A program made the position numbers and the translations under genes. This document shows, piece by piece, positions 18,570 through 27,646 of a stretch of 64,000 nucleotides of DNA (its first letter is position 1; every line of letters starts with the position of its first letter). The DNA comes from Gammaproteobacteria bacterium (GTDB lineage Bacteria; Pseudomonadota; Gammaproteobacteria; Steroidobacterales; GCA-2729495): contig JASJBD010000005.1 of assembly GCA_030066665.1 (NCBI GenBank), positions 1 to 64,000 on the forward strand, in the 5' to 3' direction. Under the pieces are notes generated by a model. It searched no databases, was not told the origin of the DNA, and worked only from the letters and a program-made list of their open reading frames with translations.

Positions 18570-19379
18570 TCAGGCGGGCTTGTCGCCGACGGTTTCGTTA
18601 TCGGCTTTCTCGGATTCACTGGGCAGCATGAAGCGGCTCATGAAGATACCGGCCTCGAACAACACGTAGATGGGCACGGCGAGCAGCGTTTGGCTGATCA
18701 CGTCCGGCGGGGTCAGCAGCATGCCAACCACGAACGCGCCGAGGAACACGTACGGTCGCTTGGTGGCAAGCTTGTCGGGCGTCGTCAGCCCGGATGCGAC
18801 CATCATGACGGTGGCAATGGGCACTTCGAACGCAATCCCGAAGGCGAGAAAAATCACCAGGATGAAATCCAGGTAGCTCGCGATGTCGGTCATCATCGTG
18901 ACGCCTTCCGGCGTCACGGCCGTGAAGAACGCAAACATCAGCGGGAATACGACGAAATACGCGAAAGCCACGCCGCAGTAAAACAACACGATGCTGGACA
19001 GGACCAGCGGAATCGCGAAACGTTTTTCGCGTCGGTACAGACCGGGAGCAACGAATGCCCACGCCTGGTAGATCACGACCGGCATCGCAATAAACAGCGC
19101 GACGAACAGCGACGTCTTGAACGGCGTCAGGAAAGGCGAAGCGACCTGGGTCGCGATCATCGTGGAGTTTTCGGGCAGCTTCTCCATCAATGGATTGGCT
19201 ACCAAAGAAAAGACCCGCTCGGCGAACGGGATCAGGCAAATAAAGACCACCAGCACGGCGCCGAAAGCCTTCATCAATCGCGAACGCAGTTCGATCAGGT
19301 GAGATAGCAGCGTCGCTTCCTCGAGCTGCTCTTCCTCTTCCTCAGGCTGTTTGCTGGCGTCGTATTGTGAGTCGGCCAT
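18570..19379 (-). CDS. tatC: Sec-independent protein translocase TatC
   Basis: Polytopic membrane core of the twin-arginine translocase, which recognises RR signal peptides with TatB. The 269-residue protein has an extended acidic N-terminus (EEEEEQLEEATLLSHLIELRSRL) before six membrane helices. It contains FLTPFKTSLFVALFIAMPVVIYQAWAF-type TatC segments (about residues 83-109) and ends in a charged tail. It follows tatB by 17 bases. Likely cargo in this organism includes cofactor-bearing periplasmic proteins; no obvious Tat substrate is encoded next to it. Confidence 0.97.
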   Translation of the reverse strand: MADSQYDASKQPEEEEEQLEEATLLSHLIELRSRLMKAFGAVLVVFICLIPFAERVFSLVANPLMEKLPENSTMIATQVASPFLTPFKTSLFVALFIAMPVVIYQAWAFVAPGLYRREKRFAIPLVLSSIVLFYCGVAFAYFVVFPLMFAFFTAVTPEGVTMMTDIASYLDFILVIFLAFGIAFEVPIATVMMVASGLTTPDKLATKRPYVFLGAFVVGMLLTPPDVISQTLLAVPIYVLFEAGIFMSRFMLPSESEKADNETVGDKPA

Positions 19380-19396
19380 AACAGGGCGACGGCGCT

Positions 19397-19741
19397 TCAG
19401 CCGCTCTTTTCTGTTTCCGGGTCGCCCGCCGAACCGCGGCTGGATTCACTTTCGGCCTCGGAATTCTCCTGAGAGCTGGCGGCCGGTTTCAGGTCGTCGA
19501 CGCCGGGCCGGTTATAGCTGGTCGAAGGCTTCGGCCGGTTCGGTCGATAGCTGCCGCCACCGATCTGCTGGTCGAGATCGAGTTCGGCGCGCATCTGCGC
19601 GGTCAGGCTGCGCGCCATGCGGCGCGCCTGCCCCGCCCAGTTCCCGACCTGGACAGCCACGCGCGGCAGACGCTCGGGCCCCAGCACGACGAGTCCGAGG
19701 CCGAACAGGATCAGCAGTTCCCAAAAGCCGATATCGAACAT
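19397..19741 (-). CDS. tatB: Sec-independent protein translocase TatB
   Basis: Single-span membrane protein of 114 residues that forms the substrate receptor with TatC. It opens with MFDIGFWELLILFGLGLVVL and the GPERLP hinge, the defining TatB features. An amphipathic helix follows, then a long polar, disordered C-terminal tail rich in Ser, Glu and Pro. It sits between tatA and tatC with six and 17-base gaps. Confidence 0.95.
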   Translation of the reverse strand: MFDIGFWELLILFGLGLVVLGPERLPRVAVQVGNWAGQARRMARSLTAQMRAELDLDQQIGGGSYRPNRPKPSTSYNRPGVDDLKPAASSQENSEAESESSRGSAGDPETEKSG

Positions 19742-19747
19742 GCTGAA

Positions 19748-19987
19748 TCAGGATGTCTTGCTGCCGTCGGCCTCCCGCTCATGGGTGGCCTCGCTGAACT
19801 CGGCATCCGGCTCGTCGAGCTGCTTCGGATCTTCGTCCTTGTCCGCGTCGCCCATCGCGCTGCGGAAGCCCTTTACCGCCTTGCCCAGATCGCCACCGAT
19901 CGTGCCGAGCTTCTTGGTGCCGAACAGCAGCACCACGATCAGCAGGATGATTAACAATTGCCAGAGGCTGATACCGCCTAAACCCAT
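19748..19987 (-). CDS. tatA: Sec-independent protein translocase TatA
   Basis: Pore-forming component of the Tat system, 79 residues. The N-terminal helix reads [20 protein letters not shown], followed by the FGTKKLG hinge and an amphipathic helix with [15 protein letters not shown]. An acidic disordered tail completes it. The ATG at 19987 is preceded by GGAGC; an upstream in-frame ATG adds 31 residues that do not fit the family. It is the first gene of tatABC, with 103 bases to the upstream dtd stop where a promoter may lie. Confidence 0.95.
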   Translation of the reverse strand: MGLGGISLWQLLIILLIVVLLFGTKKLGTIGGDLGKAVKGFRSAMGDADKDEDPKQLDEPDAEFSEATHEREADGSKTS

Positions 19988-20090
19988 TTGTTTTGCTCCA
20001 TGCTTGTTGGCAGTCCGCGACTGCCGGTCATTTGCCAATGATACGCCAAATGCCGCGGGCTCCCGGGTGTTGTGGCGCACATTCCCGGCG

Positions 20091-20546
20091 CTACCGGGCC
20101 TCGTCCGGTGGGACTTCCAGCCAGAACGTGACCGGCCCGTCGTTGGTCAGGGTCACCGCCATGTCCGCGCCAAACTGCCCGGTGGCGACCCGGGACCACG
20201 TTGTGCGGATGTTGCGCACCAGCAGGTCGAATAATGCTTCCCCGTCGGCGGGGTCCGCTGCGCGGGTGAAGCTGGCACGGTTACCGCGCCCGGTGTCGGC
20301 CGCGAGCGTGAACTGGGGCACGAGCAACAGACCGCCATCGATGGCTCGCACGTCGAGGTTCATGCGCCCGTCTTCGTCCGGGAATACCCGGTAAGCCAGC
20401 AGGCGTTCGGCCAGCCGCCGGGCCTGTTTCTCACCGTCGCCGCGTTGCACACCCACCAAAACCAGCAGGCCCCGGTCGATTTCACCGATGGTCCGGCCGG
20501 CCACGTCCACACGGGCGCGGGTCACGCGTTGAATGAGCCCAATCAA
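20091..20546 (-). CDS. dtd: D-aminoacyl-tRNA deacylase
   Basis: Proofreading enzyme that releases D-amino acids (and glycine) mischarged on tRNA. The 151-residue product shows [15 protein letters not shown], the substrate-pocket motif [17 protein letters not shown] and the cross-subunit Gly-cisPro motif in [12 protein letters not shown]. These are the two catalytic signatures of Dtd. The start is a TTG at 20546 with only a weak ribosome site. The gene is upstream of tatABC and divergent from the TakP operon. Confidence 0.95.
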   Translation of the reverse strand: MIGLIQRVTRARVDVAGRTIGEIDRGLLVLVGVQRGDGEKQARRLAERLLAYRVFPDEDGRMNLDVRAIDGGLLLVPQFTLAADTGRGNRASFTRAADPADGEALFDLLVRNIRTTWSRVATGQFGADMAVTLTNDGPVTFWLEVPPDEAR

Positions 20547-20852
20547 GGATTTCTGTATTTTCGGAACGGGATGGGGATCCTAACAGTCGAAAACGTGGGG
20601 CAGGCCAGGTGGGCGAATGAGGCAAGACAGAGCAATAACTGAGGGCTTTGTCCCACTAATCTACAAAAATAAAAGTATGTGGAGATTTGTTCAGAAAAAT
20701 CGGCCTATTGGTGCCAAAAGGTGGGAAAACTTGTCTCATTTCGCGGGCTATTCTCCCGCAATTGGGACAGGCCTTTCGACGGGAATCGTCATGTGGACTG
20801 CCTGTGGGCAGATGACTAATATGGCGCCCTGCTGTTTCTGCGGAGTTACCAA
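20547..20852. other. 306-base AT-enriched spacer between dtd and the TakP operon
   Basis: No convincing gene is present. The stretch 20640-20740 is visibly richer in A and T than its surroundings, so it probably holds the promoter and control sites for the large downstream operon. Details seen: an inverted repeat TTGG-TG-CCAA at 20708-20717, a GCGGG/CCCGC hairpin at 20743-20759, and widely separated arms TGTCCCA (near 20650) and TGGGACA (near 20763). No promoter hexamers could be assigned with confidence. Confidence 0.45.
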
Positions 20853-21938
20853 ATGAAGCGTAGAGAATTGCTGGCGGCCGGCGCCGTCGCCCTGGCAGGG
20901 TGTGCCGGTGAACAGGCCGACTGTGGGCCCGGGTCCGGGCCGGCGGAGCGCTTCGACTGGAAACTCGTCACGACCTGGCCACCGAATTTCCCCGGGCTTG
21001 GCACCGGCGTATTGAAACTGGTGGAGATGATCGAAGCCGCGTCCGGCGGACGCCTGCGTATCAAGGTGTACGCCGCCGGGGAACTCGTTCCAGCGTTCGA
21101 GGTCTTCGACACGGTGTCCAGCGGCACTGCGGAAATGGGCCACGGGTCGGCCTATTACTGGAAGGGAAAGACCGAGGCGGCGCAGCTCTTTACCGCGATT
21201 CCATTCGGCATGACGGCCATGGAAATGAACGGCTGGATGTATCACGGCGGTGGGCTGGAGCTCTACCAGGAGCTCTACGAGCAGTTCAACCTGGTGCCGT
21301 TTCCAGCCGGCAATACCGGCGTGCAGATGGGTGGCTGGTTCAACCGCGAAATCAACAGTCTCGATGATTTGCAGGGATTGAAAATGCGGATTCCGGGCCT
21401 GGGTGGGGAAGTGTTGAAGCGCGCCGGTGGCACGCCGGTCAACCTGCCGGGCGCTGATATTTTTACGGCGCTGCAGACGGGCAGTATCGATGCGACAGAA
21501 TGGATCGGCCCCTACAACGATGTCGCGTTTGGTTTGCACCAGGCCGCGCGGTACTACTACTACCCGGGCTGGCAGGAGCCCGGGCCGGTGCTGGAATGCA
21601 CGGTGAATCGTGACGCGTGGCTATCGCTGCCGGAGGATCTCAAGGCCATTGTTGGGATTGCGTGCAGTGCCATTAACGATCAGATGACCGCTGAATTCGT
21701 TGCGCGTAACGCGCAGTCGCTGGACAAGCTTCGCGCCGAAGGCCAGGTCGAAATCCGGTCTTTTCCGCCGGAGGTGCTCGACGAACTGCGCCGCATCGCA
21801 GATGAAGTCTTGCAGGACCTGGTCCAGCGCGACCCGGCTGCCGCTCGCATCCATGATTCTTTCGCTGCCTATCGCGAATCGGCAGCGGGCTGGAGCGCCA
21901 TTTCTGAACAAGCCATGCTGAACGCGCGCGGCGGTTGA
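20853..21938 (+). CDS. TakP-like TRAP transporter substrate-binding lipoprotein
   Basis: Substrate-binding protein of a TRAP transporter, most like TakP, the alpha-keto acid binder of Rhodobacter. Shared stretches include KVYAAGELVPAFEVFDTVSSG, MYHGGGLELYQELYEQFNLV, AGNTGVQMGGWFNREI, SIDATEWIGPYND and ARYYYYPGW. The N-terminus MKRRELLAAGAVALAGC has a lipobox with Cys17, so the protein is probably lipid-anchored. TakP itself is soluble. It is 361 residues long. The stop overlaps the start of an oligopeptide ABC binding protein, while the matching membrane subunits lie at 32685-34623. It could serve either or both systems. Confidence 0.92.
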   Translation: MKRRELLAAGAVALAGCAGEQADCGPGSGPAERFDWKLVTTWPPNFPGLGTGVLKLVEMIEAASGGRLRIKVYAAGELVPAFEVFDTVSSGTAEMGHGSAYYWKGKTEAAQLFTAIPFGMTAMEMNGWMYHGGGLELYQELYEQFNLVPFPAGNTGVQMGGWFNREINSLDDLQGLKMRIPGLGGEVLKRAGGTPVNLPGADIFTALQTGSIDATEWIGPYNDVAFGLHQAARYYYYPGWQEPGPVLECTVNRDAWLSLPEDLKAIVGIACSAINDQMTAEFVARNAQSLDKLRAEGQVEIRSFPPEVLDELRRIADEVLQDLVQRDPAAARIHDSFAAYRESAAGWSAISEQAMLNARGG

Positions 21939-23785
21939 TGAATCGACTCGTCTCACTGCGCGCGGTGTGCGCCCTGCTGCTATTTGGCGCGGCACTGTTG
22001 GTCGGCTGTGGAAGCGACGGTCGACAGGACGCAGCGGATCCGGGTCTGCGCGTGTACCGCCATTCAACCAATGGTGTGCCGACGAGTCTCGATCCGGTGC
22101 AGTCCGCGACGGCGTATACCAACATGATCGTGATCAATGTGTACGACACGTTGTATGCCTACAAGTATCTGGCTCGTCCCTTCGAGCTGAAAACCAACCT
22201 GGCGGCGGCAATGCCGGAGATCTCGGCGGACGGTCTGACCTACACGGTTCGGCTGAAGCCCGGCGTGTACTTCATCGATGACCCTGTCTTCCCGGATGGC
22301 AAGGGCCGGGAGGTCGTTGCCGAGGATGTGGTCTATTCGATCAAACGACACTTCGATCCCGCGATGCGACCACAGGGGGCCTGGTTATGGCAGGGGAAGG
22401 TTGCCGGCCTGGATGAATGGAAAGATGCCGGGTCCGATTACGAGCAGGACATCGAAGGCCTGCGCGCGCTGGATCGCTACACGCTGCAGATCAAGCTAGT
22501 GCGGCCCTATCCGCAGTTGCCTTTCACTCTCGCGCAGGGTTATTCCGCTGTCGTACCGCGCGAGGCGGTAGAGAAATACGGTCGGGACCTGGCGCTGCGG
22601 CCCATCGGCTCCGGACCTTTTCGACTTGTTTCCTTCGACAAGACGCGCGTGGTCATGGAACCGAATCAGAATTGGCGCTGGCAACCGGTGGACATCTACG
22701 CAGAGGGCTACGACGAGGAAACCCAGGGGTTCTCGGGCGTCGCGGCCATTCACGGGCAGACGCCGCCGTTCGTGGATCGTTTCGAAATCGATTTCATCCA
22801 GGATAGTGCGGCGATGTGGAACTCGTTTACCAAGGGAAACGAGGTGCAGATCACCGGTCTGCCGGTCGAACTGGCGGATTCCGTGCTGGCGTCGAAGCGG
22901 CCGGTCACGTTGCGGGAGGACTTGGCCGAAAAATATCACATTACTTCGGAGATCGAGACAGGCTTTGTGTACCAGGGGATCAACATGGACTTTCCGGAGT
23001 TCGGTTATCACCCGGACCCGGCCCAGGAAAAACGCAATCACGCACTGCGCTGCGCGATGATCAAGGCATTCGACTGGAATGCGCGAAACGAGAGCTTCTA
23101 TTTTGGCCTCGGGGTCATTTTCCCAGGAGCTATTCCGCCCGTGGTGCCGGAATTTGATCCGGAGCTGTCGCGCGATAGTGTGACCCGGGATGTTTCCGGC
23201 GCCCGGCGCTTGCTCGCCGAAAACGGCTGGACCCCGGAGAATCTGCCCGAGCTGCTCTACGGCACCGGTTCGGGTGTCGTGTACCGGCAGTTCTTCGAAC
23301 AGGCGCGGGCCTGGCTGGTCGAAATTGGCTGGCCGCGCGAGAAAATAATTCTCAAACAGTTCGCTACATTTGGCGATCTGAACCGGCAATGGCGCGAGAG
23401 CCGCCTGCCGTATATCGGGCTGGGATGGGGTCTCGACTACCCGGATGCCCAGAATACGTTGCAACTGTTCTATGGACCGTACCGGGCGCCCGGATCGAAC
23501 CTGACCAATTACAACAATCCCGAATACAACGCGCTTTACGAGCAGGCCGCCGTGATGCAACCGTCGCCGGAACGTACCGAGATCTATCGGCGCATGAACC
23601 GGATCCTGATCGGCGATTGCGTCACCATTATCGGCCTGTCACGCACCCGCATCCCCATCTGGCATCGTGAGGTCGTGATGCATCCGGCGGGTGGCATGGT
23701 CGGTGGATTCCAGTATCCGTTCATCGCGCTGTCGGACGGTGCGGGTGGCATTCGTCAGGCCGCCCGGTCAGCCGGGATTCCCTGA
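21938..23785 (+). CDS. ABC transporter substrate-binding lipoprotein, family 5 (oligopeptide type)
   Basis: A 615-residue periplasmic-side binding protein of the OppA/DppA class. It has a signal peptide with lipobox LVGC (about residues 22-25), then typical SBP_bac_5 features: NGVPTSLDPVQS, LVYDTL-like NVYDTLYAYKYL, GLTYTVRLKPGVYF, VAEDVVYSIKRHFDP and RPIGSGPFRLV. The start is ATG 21938, overlapping the TakP gene stop (TGATG). Its stop in turn overlaps the permease start. Substrates are most likely peptides, but nickel or other ligands occur in the family. Confidence 0.93.
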   Translation: MNRLVSLRAVCALLLFGAALLVGCGSDGRQDAADPGLRVYRHSTNGVPTSLDPVQSATAYTNMIVINVYDTLYAYKYLARPFELKTNLAAAMPEISADGLTYTVRLKPGVYFIDDPVFPDGKGREVVAEDVVYSIKRHFDPAMRPQGAWLWQGKVAGLDEWKDAGSDYEQDIEGLRALDRYTLQIKLVRPYPQLPFTLAQGYSAVVPREAVEKYGRDLALRPIGSGPFRLVSFDKTRVVMEPNQNWRWQPVDIYAEGYDEETQGFSGVAAIHGQTPPFVDRFEIDFIQDSAAMWNSFTKGNEVQITGLPVELADSVLASKRPVTLREDLAEKYHITSEIETGFVYQGINMDFPEFGYHPDPAQEKRNHALRCAMIKAFDWNARNESFYFGLGVIFPGAIPPVVPEFDPELSRDSVTRDVSGARRLLAENGWTPENLPELLYGTGSGVVYRQFFEQARAWLVEIGWPREKIILKQFATFGDLNRQWRESRLPYIGLGWGLDYPDAQNTLQLFYGPYRAPGSNLTNYNNPEYNALYEQAAVMQPSPERTEIYRRMNRILIGDCVTIIGLSRTRIPIWHREVVMHPAGGMVGGFQYPFIALSDGAGGIRQAARSAGIP

Positions 23786-24738
23786 TGGAACTGCTGCAGT
23801 ACTCGATTCGCAAAATCATTGCCGGCATTCCGCTGATCATCGGTGTGACGCTGATCAGTTTCCTGTTGATGGTCTACTTCGGTCCGGACAAGACCTTCGA
23901 CCTGCTCGGCAAGAATCCGACGGCCGAGGAAATCGCCGAAGTCCGCGAGCAACTTGGCTACAACAAGCCGTTCGTGGTCCGCTATGCAGAATATTTGCGC
24001 GAGCTGGTGACTTTCGATTTTGGCCGTTCCGAGTCCACCGGCGAGCCGGTGACCGGGCTGCTGGCCCGGACCATTCCGGTGTCGGCTGCGCTGTCGTTGC
24101 CAGGGTTCATCCTGGGAAATTTACTGGGTGTGCTGCTGGGATTGCTGGCCGCCTTCTATCGTGGCGGTGCGCCGGACAAGTTCATCATGGCTTCGGCAGC
24201 GGTGGGCATGAGCATCAGTTTCCTGATCGTGATCATTGCCTTCCAGATCATCTTCTCGTCGAGTTTCGGTCTGAACCTGTTCCCGGTGCGCGGTTGGAGC
24301 ATGGACACCTTCGGGGACTACGTGAGGTACGTGACGGTGCCGACGCTTGCCATGGTCTTTGTCGCGCTCGGTTACAACACGCGTTTCTACCGCTCGGTGA
24401 TCGTCGAGGAGATGAATCGGGATCACGTGCGCACGGCGCGTGCCTTCGGTGTGCCGCCGGCGCAGCTTTACTACAAGCTGATCCTGAAGAACGCGCTGAT
24501 TCCGATCATCACGCGCATCATGTTCTCCATTCCGTTCGTGATCATCAGCGGCAGCCTGTTGATCGAGCAGTATTTCGGTATTCCCGGCGTGGGCAAAGCG
24601 ACCTATGATGCAATCACGACCGGCGATCAGCCCGTACTGAAGGCCGTGGTCGCACTGACGGCGATCCTGCTGGTCGCCGCGCAGCTATTGACGGATATCC
24701 TGTATCGGGCGGTCGACCCGCGGGTGTCGCTGCGATGA
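23785..24738 (+). CDS. Peptide ABC transporter permease, DppB/OppB type
   Basis: First inner-membrane permease of the operon, 317 residues with six membrane helices. N-terminal YSIRKIIAGIPLIIGVTLISF, a periplasmic loop, and the cytoplasmic EAA-like coupling loop VRTARAFGVPPAQLYYKLILKNALIP (about residues 213-238) identify it as a BPD_transp_1 protein of the OppB group. Starts at ATG 23785, sharing a base with the preceding stop, and overlaps the next gene by four bases. It forms the channel together with the OppC-type permease. Confidence 0.95.
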   Translation: MELLQYSIRKIIAGIPLIIGVTLISFLLMVYFGPDKTFDLLGKNPTAEEIAEVREQLGYNKPFVVRYAEYLRELVTFDFGRSESTGEPVTGLLARTIPVSAALSLPGFILGNLLGVLLGLLAAFYRGGAPDKFIMASAAVGMSISFLIVIIAFQIIFSSSFGLNLFPVRGWSMDTFGDYVRYVTVPTLAMVFVALGYNTRFYRSVIVEEMNRDHVRTARAFGVPPAQLYYKLILKNALIPIITRIMFSIPFVIISGSLLIEQYFGIPGVGKATYDAITTGDQPVLKAVVALTAILLVAAQLLTDILYRAVDPRVSLR

Positions 24739-25637
24739 GCACGCGTGCCGATCAGCTGCACGCGCTGGACGATGTTTCCGGGCACCGCGAATCGCTGTGG
24801 TCCAAAGCGGTCTACAAGTTTCGCCGGGATCGTGCCGGCATGTGGTCGCTGGCTGTCGTGCTGGTTTATATGGTGGTGGCGATCGGTGTGATCTTCGGCT
24901 GGTGGGCGACGAGCTGGGCCGAGCTGGAAGGCGGCAAGTGGGAGGCTCCGTCGGCCGATCACTGGTTCGGCACAAACATCATCGGTCAGGATATTTTCGA
25001 CCGCGCTATCTACAGCACCCGTACATCGTTCGAAGTGGGCCTGGTGGTGGCCGTGCTGGCGACTGCGCTCGGTGGTGTGCTGGGCGCGCTGGCGGGCTTT
25101 TTCAGCGGGTCGTGGATCGACGAACTGATCATCTGGATCATGGGCGTACTGGATTCGATCCCGTTCATCCTCTTCGTCGCCGCGATTGCGTATTCGCTCG
25201 GCGATACACCTTACGCGATGCACATTGCGATGATCGCAACGTTCTGGATCACGGCAGGCCGCCTGATTCGCGGTGAAGTCATCAAGCTGCGCGGCCAGGA
25301 GTACGTTGAGGCAGCACACGCGATCGGCGTGCCGGAGGTCGTGATTATCTTTCGCCATATCCTGCCGAATACTTCCCACATCCTGCTGGTCCAGGCGACC
25401 ATTACTTTCGTTGCGGCGATCAAAAGCGAAGTCATCCTGAGTTTCCTCGGTATCGGTGTGAAGGAAGGCATGAGCTGGGGATTGATGATTGCGGAGAGCA
25501 CGCGTGAGGTGCTGGCGGGTTTCTTCAATAACTTCCTGGCCGCTTCCGCGCTGCTGTTCGGGCTGGTGATGGCCTTCAACATGTTCAGCGACGCGCTACA
25601 GGATGCGCTGGATCCGCGTACGGTAGCCGGCGAATGA
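24735..25637 (+). CDS. Peptide ABC transporter permease, DppC/OppC type
   Basis: Second permease, 300 residues. It has the extra N-terminal cytoplasmic segment and first helix typical of OppC, then WFGTNIIGQDIFDRAIYSTRTS (the OppC signature GTDxxGRDxxSR region) and the coupling loop YVEAAHAIGVPEVVIIFRHI. AIKSEVILSFLGIGVKEGMSWGLM follows near residues 232-255. Both flanking junctions are four-base ATGA overlaps, showing tight translational coupling. Confidence 0.95.
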   Translation: MSTRADQLHALDDVSGHRESLWSKAVYKFRRDRAGMWSLAVVLVYMVVAIGVIFGWWATSWAELEGGKWEAPSADHWFGTNIIGQDIFDRAIYSTRTSFEVGLVVAVLATALGGVLGALAGFFSGSWIDELIIWIMGVLDSIPFILFVAAIAYSLGDTPYAMHIAMIATFWITAGRLIRGEVIKLRGQEYVEAAHAIGVPEVVIIFRHILPNTSHILLVQATITFVAAIKSEVILSFLGIGVKEGMSWGLMIAESTREVLAGFFNNFLAASALLFGLVMAFNMFSDALQDALDPRTVAGE

Positions 25638-26626
25638 GCGTCTCTCGCGGTACACCGCTGTTGCGCGTTCGCGATCTGGCCGTGGAATTTGCCACGCCAC
25701 AGGGCACCGTGCGAGCGGTCGACGGCATCAGCTTCGATGTGCACGAGAATGAAACCGTCGGGATTGTTGGCGAATCAGGCTGCGGCAAGACTGTTACGGG
25801 GCTCGCAATCCTCGGCTTGATTCCGAGTCCGCCTGGCCGGATTGCGGCCGGTTCAATCCAGTTTGCCGGTCGCGAACTGGTCGGGCTCGACGAGGAAGCG
25901 CTGCGCGCCGTGCGCGGCAGCGACATTTCGATGATCTTCCAGGAACCCATGACCGCGCTGAACCCGGTTTTCACGGTCGGCAGCCAGATGACGGATGTGC
26001 TGAAGCGGCACAAGGGCCTGACCGCCGAGCAGGCCCGGCGGGAGGCCATCGACATGCTCGGCAAGGTCGGCATCCCGGCCGCGGCGCGCCGCATCGATGA
26101 GTACCCGCACCAGTTATCCGGCGGTATGCGCCAGCGCGTGATGATTGCGATGGCGCTGTCCTGCGGCCCGAAGTTGCTGGTGGCTGACGAGCCGTCGACG
26201 GCACTGGACGTCACGACCCAGGCGCAGGTGCTGGAATTGATCAACGCCCTGCAGGATGAGTTCGGCATGGCCGTGATCCTGATTACGCATGATCTCGGTG
26301 TCGTCGCTGAAACCTGCCGGCGCGCAATCGTCATGTACTGCGGCAAGATTGTGGAAAAAGCGCCGATCGAACCGTTGTTTGACCGCCCGCGTCATCCATA
26401 CACGCACGGTTTGCTCGATTCCATTCCGCGTATCCGCGCGGACAAACTCGATCGGCTGCCGACCATTGAAGGGCGTGTGCCCGACCTGTTGCATTTACCG
26501 TCGGGTTGCCGCTTCGCTGATCGCTGTGCGCGGGCAACCAACGAATGCCGCGCGGCCGAGCCGGATCTTCGACGGGATGGTGACGCGGCGTTTGCGTGTT
26601 TCCACCCGTGGGAAGGTGCGGCATGA
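25634..26626 (+). CDS. Peptide ABC transporter ATP-binding protein, OppD/DppD type
   Basis: First ATPase of the importer, 330 residues. Visible motifs are Walker [13 protein letters not shown]-loop [13 protein letters not shown], signature [15 protein letters not shown], Walker [13 protein letters not shown] and the switch His in [11 protein letters not shown]. The C-terminal oligopeptide-transporter extension has the cysteine cluster [15 protein letters not shown]. Starts at ATG 25634 within the preceding stop and overlaps the OppF-type gene. Confidence 0.96.
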   Translation: MSVSRGTPLLRVRDLAVEFATPQGTVRAVDGISFDVHENETVGIVGESGCGKTVTGLAILGLIPSPPGRIAAGSIQFAGRELVGLDEEALRAVRGSDISMIFQEPMTALNPVFTVGSQMTDVLKRHKGLTAEQARREAIDMLGKVGIPAAARRIDEYPHQLSGGMRQRVMIAMALSCGPKLLVADEPSTALDVTTQAQVLELINALQDEFGMAVILITHDLGVVAETCRRAIVMYCGKIVEKAPIEPLFDRPRHPYTHGLLDSIPRIRADKLDRLPTIEGRVPDLLHLPSGCRFADRCARATNECRAAEPDLRRDGDAAFACFHPWEGAA

Positions 26627-27612
26627 ACGCCGCCGGGACATCGCCCATGTTGCAGGTCCGCGACCTGAGAAAGTATTTTCCGGTGCGCGGCGGGCTGCTC
26701 CGGCGTGTCGTGGCGAACGTCCGTGCGGTCGACGGCGTGAGTTTTACGCTGGAGCGTGGCCGCACTTTCGGCCTCGTCGGGGAGAGCGGCTGCGGCAAGA
26801 GCACGCTTGGCCGCGCCATCATTCGTCTGCACGATCCGACCGACGGTGAGGTTGTGCTGGACGGTGAGAACATCGCCAACCTGGATCGCCAGGACCTGAT
26901 GCCCTATCGGCGCCGGATGCAGATGATTTTCCAGGACCCGTACGCGTCGCTCAGCCCGCGCCGTACCGTGGCGCAGACGATTCGCGAGCCGCTGGACGTG
27001 CATCGTATCGGCACGCCGGCAGAGCGCGAGGAAAAAGTGAAAATGTTGCTCGACGTTGTGGGCATGAGCCCGCGCGCGCTGAATCGTTACCCGCACGAGT
27101 TTTCGGGCGGCCAGCGCCAGCGGGTCGGTATCGCCCGCGCGCTGGCCCTGAACCCGGAACTGATCGTTGCAGATGAGCCGGTGTCGGCGCTGGACGTATC
27201 GGTGCAGAGCCAGATTCTGAACCTAATCGAGGAACTGCAGGCCGCACACGACATTGCTTTTTTGTTCATCGCGCATGACCTGGCCGTGATTCAACATGTC
27301 AGCGACGTGATCGGCGTCATGTACCTGGGCAAACTCGTCGAGCAGGCATCCGCCACCGACCTTTATACGGATCCGAAGCATCCCTACACGCAGGCTTTGC
27401 TGTCCGCGGTGCCGGTGCCGGACCCGAAGACCAGGCGCAAGCGCATTATCCTGGAGGGTGAAGTCCCGTCGCCGATGAACCCGCCGTCGGGCTGCCCGTT
27501 CCATACCCGGTGTCCGAAAGTCATGGACAAATGCCGCCAGTTGGCGCCGGACCTGGAACGCACAGGATCTGCCGAGCCAGAACACCTGGTGAGCTGCCAC
27601 CTGTACGATTGA
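26623..27612 (+). CDS. Peptide ABC transporter ATP-binding protein, OppF/DppF type
   Basis: Second ATPase, 329 residues. Walker [14 protein letters not shown], signature [15 protein letters not shown], Walker [13 protein letters not shown] and the C-terminal cysteine extension [15 protein letters not shown] are all present. It has the N-terminal [10 protein letters not shown] segment typical of OppF/DppF. I chose ATG 26623, which overlaps the previous stop and has GGAAGG at 26611-26616, over an upstream GTG at 26596. It completes a full five-gene ABC importer behind the TakP gene. Confidence 0.96.
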   Translation: MNAAGTSPMLQVRDLRKYFPVRGGLLRRVVANVRAVDGVSFTLERGRTFGLVGESGCGKSTLGRAIIRLHDPTDGEVVLDGENIANLDRQDLMPYRRRMQMIFQDPYASLSPRRTVAQTIREPLDVHRIGTPAEREEKVKMLLDVVGMSPRALNRYPHEFSGGQRQRVGIARALALNPELIVADEPVSALDVSVQSQILNLIEELQAAHDIAFLFIAHDLAVIQHVSDVIGVMYLGKLVEQASATDLYTDPKHPYTQALLSAVPVPDPKTRRKRIILEGEVPSPMNPPSGCPFHTRCPKVMDKCRQLAPDLERTGSAEPEHLVSCHLYD

Positions 27613-27646
27613 TCCGGCGCGAGACCCGCGCGAACCATAACGACGC

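Noticed and set aside
20700-20735. MraZ-like repeat boxes (GTGGGA) in the spacer
   Set aside because: Only one good copy (GTGGGAAAA) is present and the regular spacing of mraZ operators is missing.
20617-20856. A 79-codon plus-strand frame before the TakP gene
   Set aside because: It has no recognisable domain, unusual composition, and runs into the TakP start. The spacer looks regulatory.
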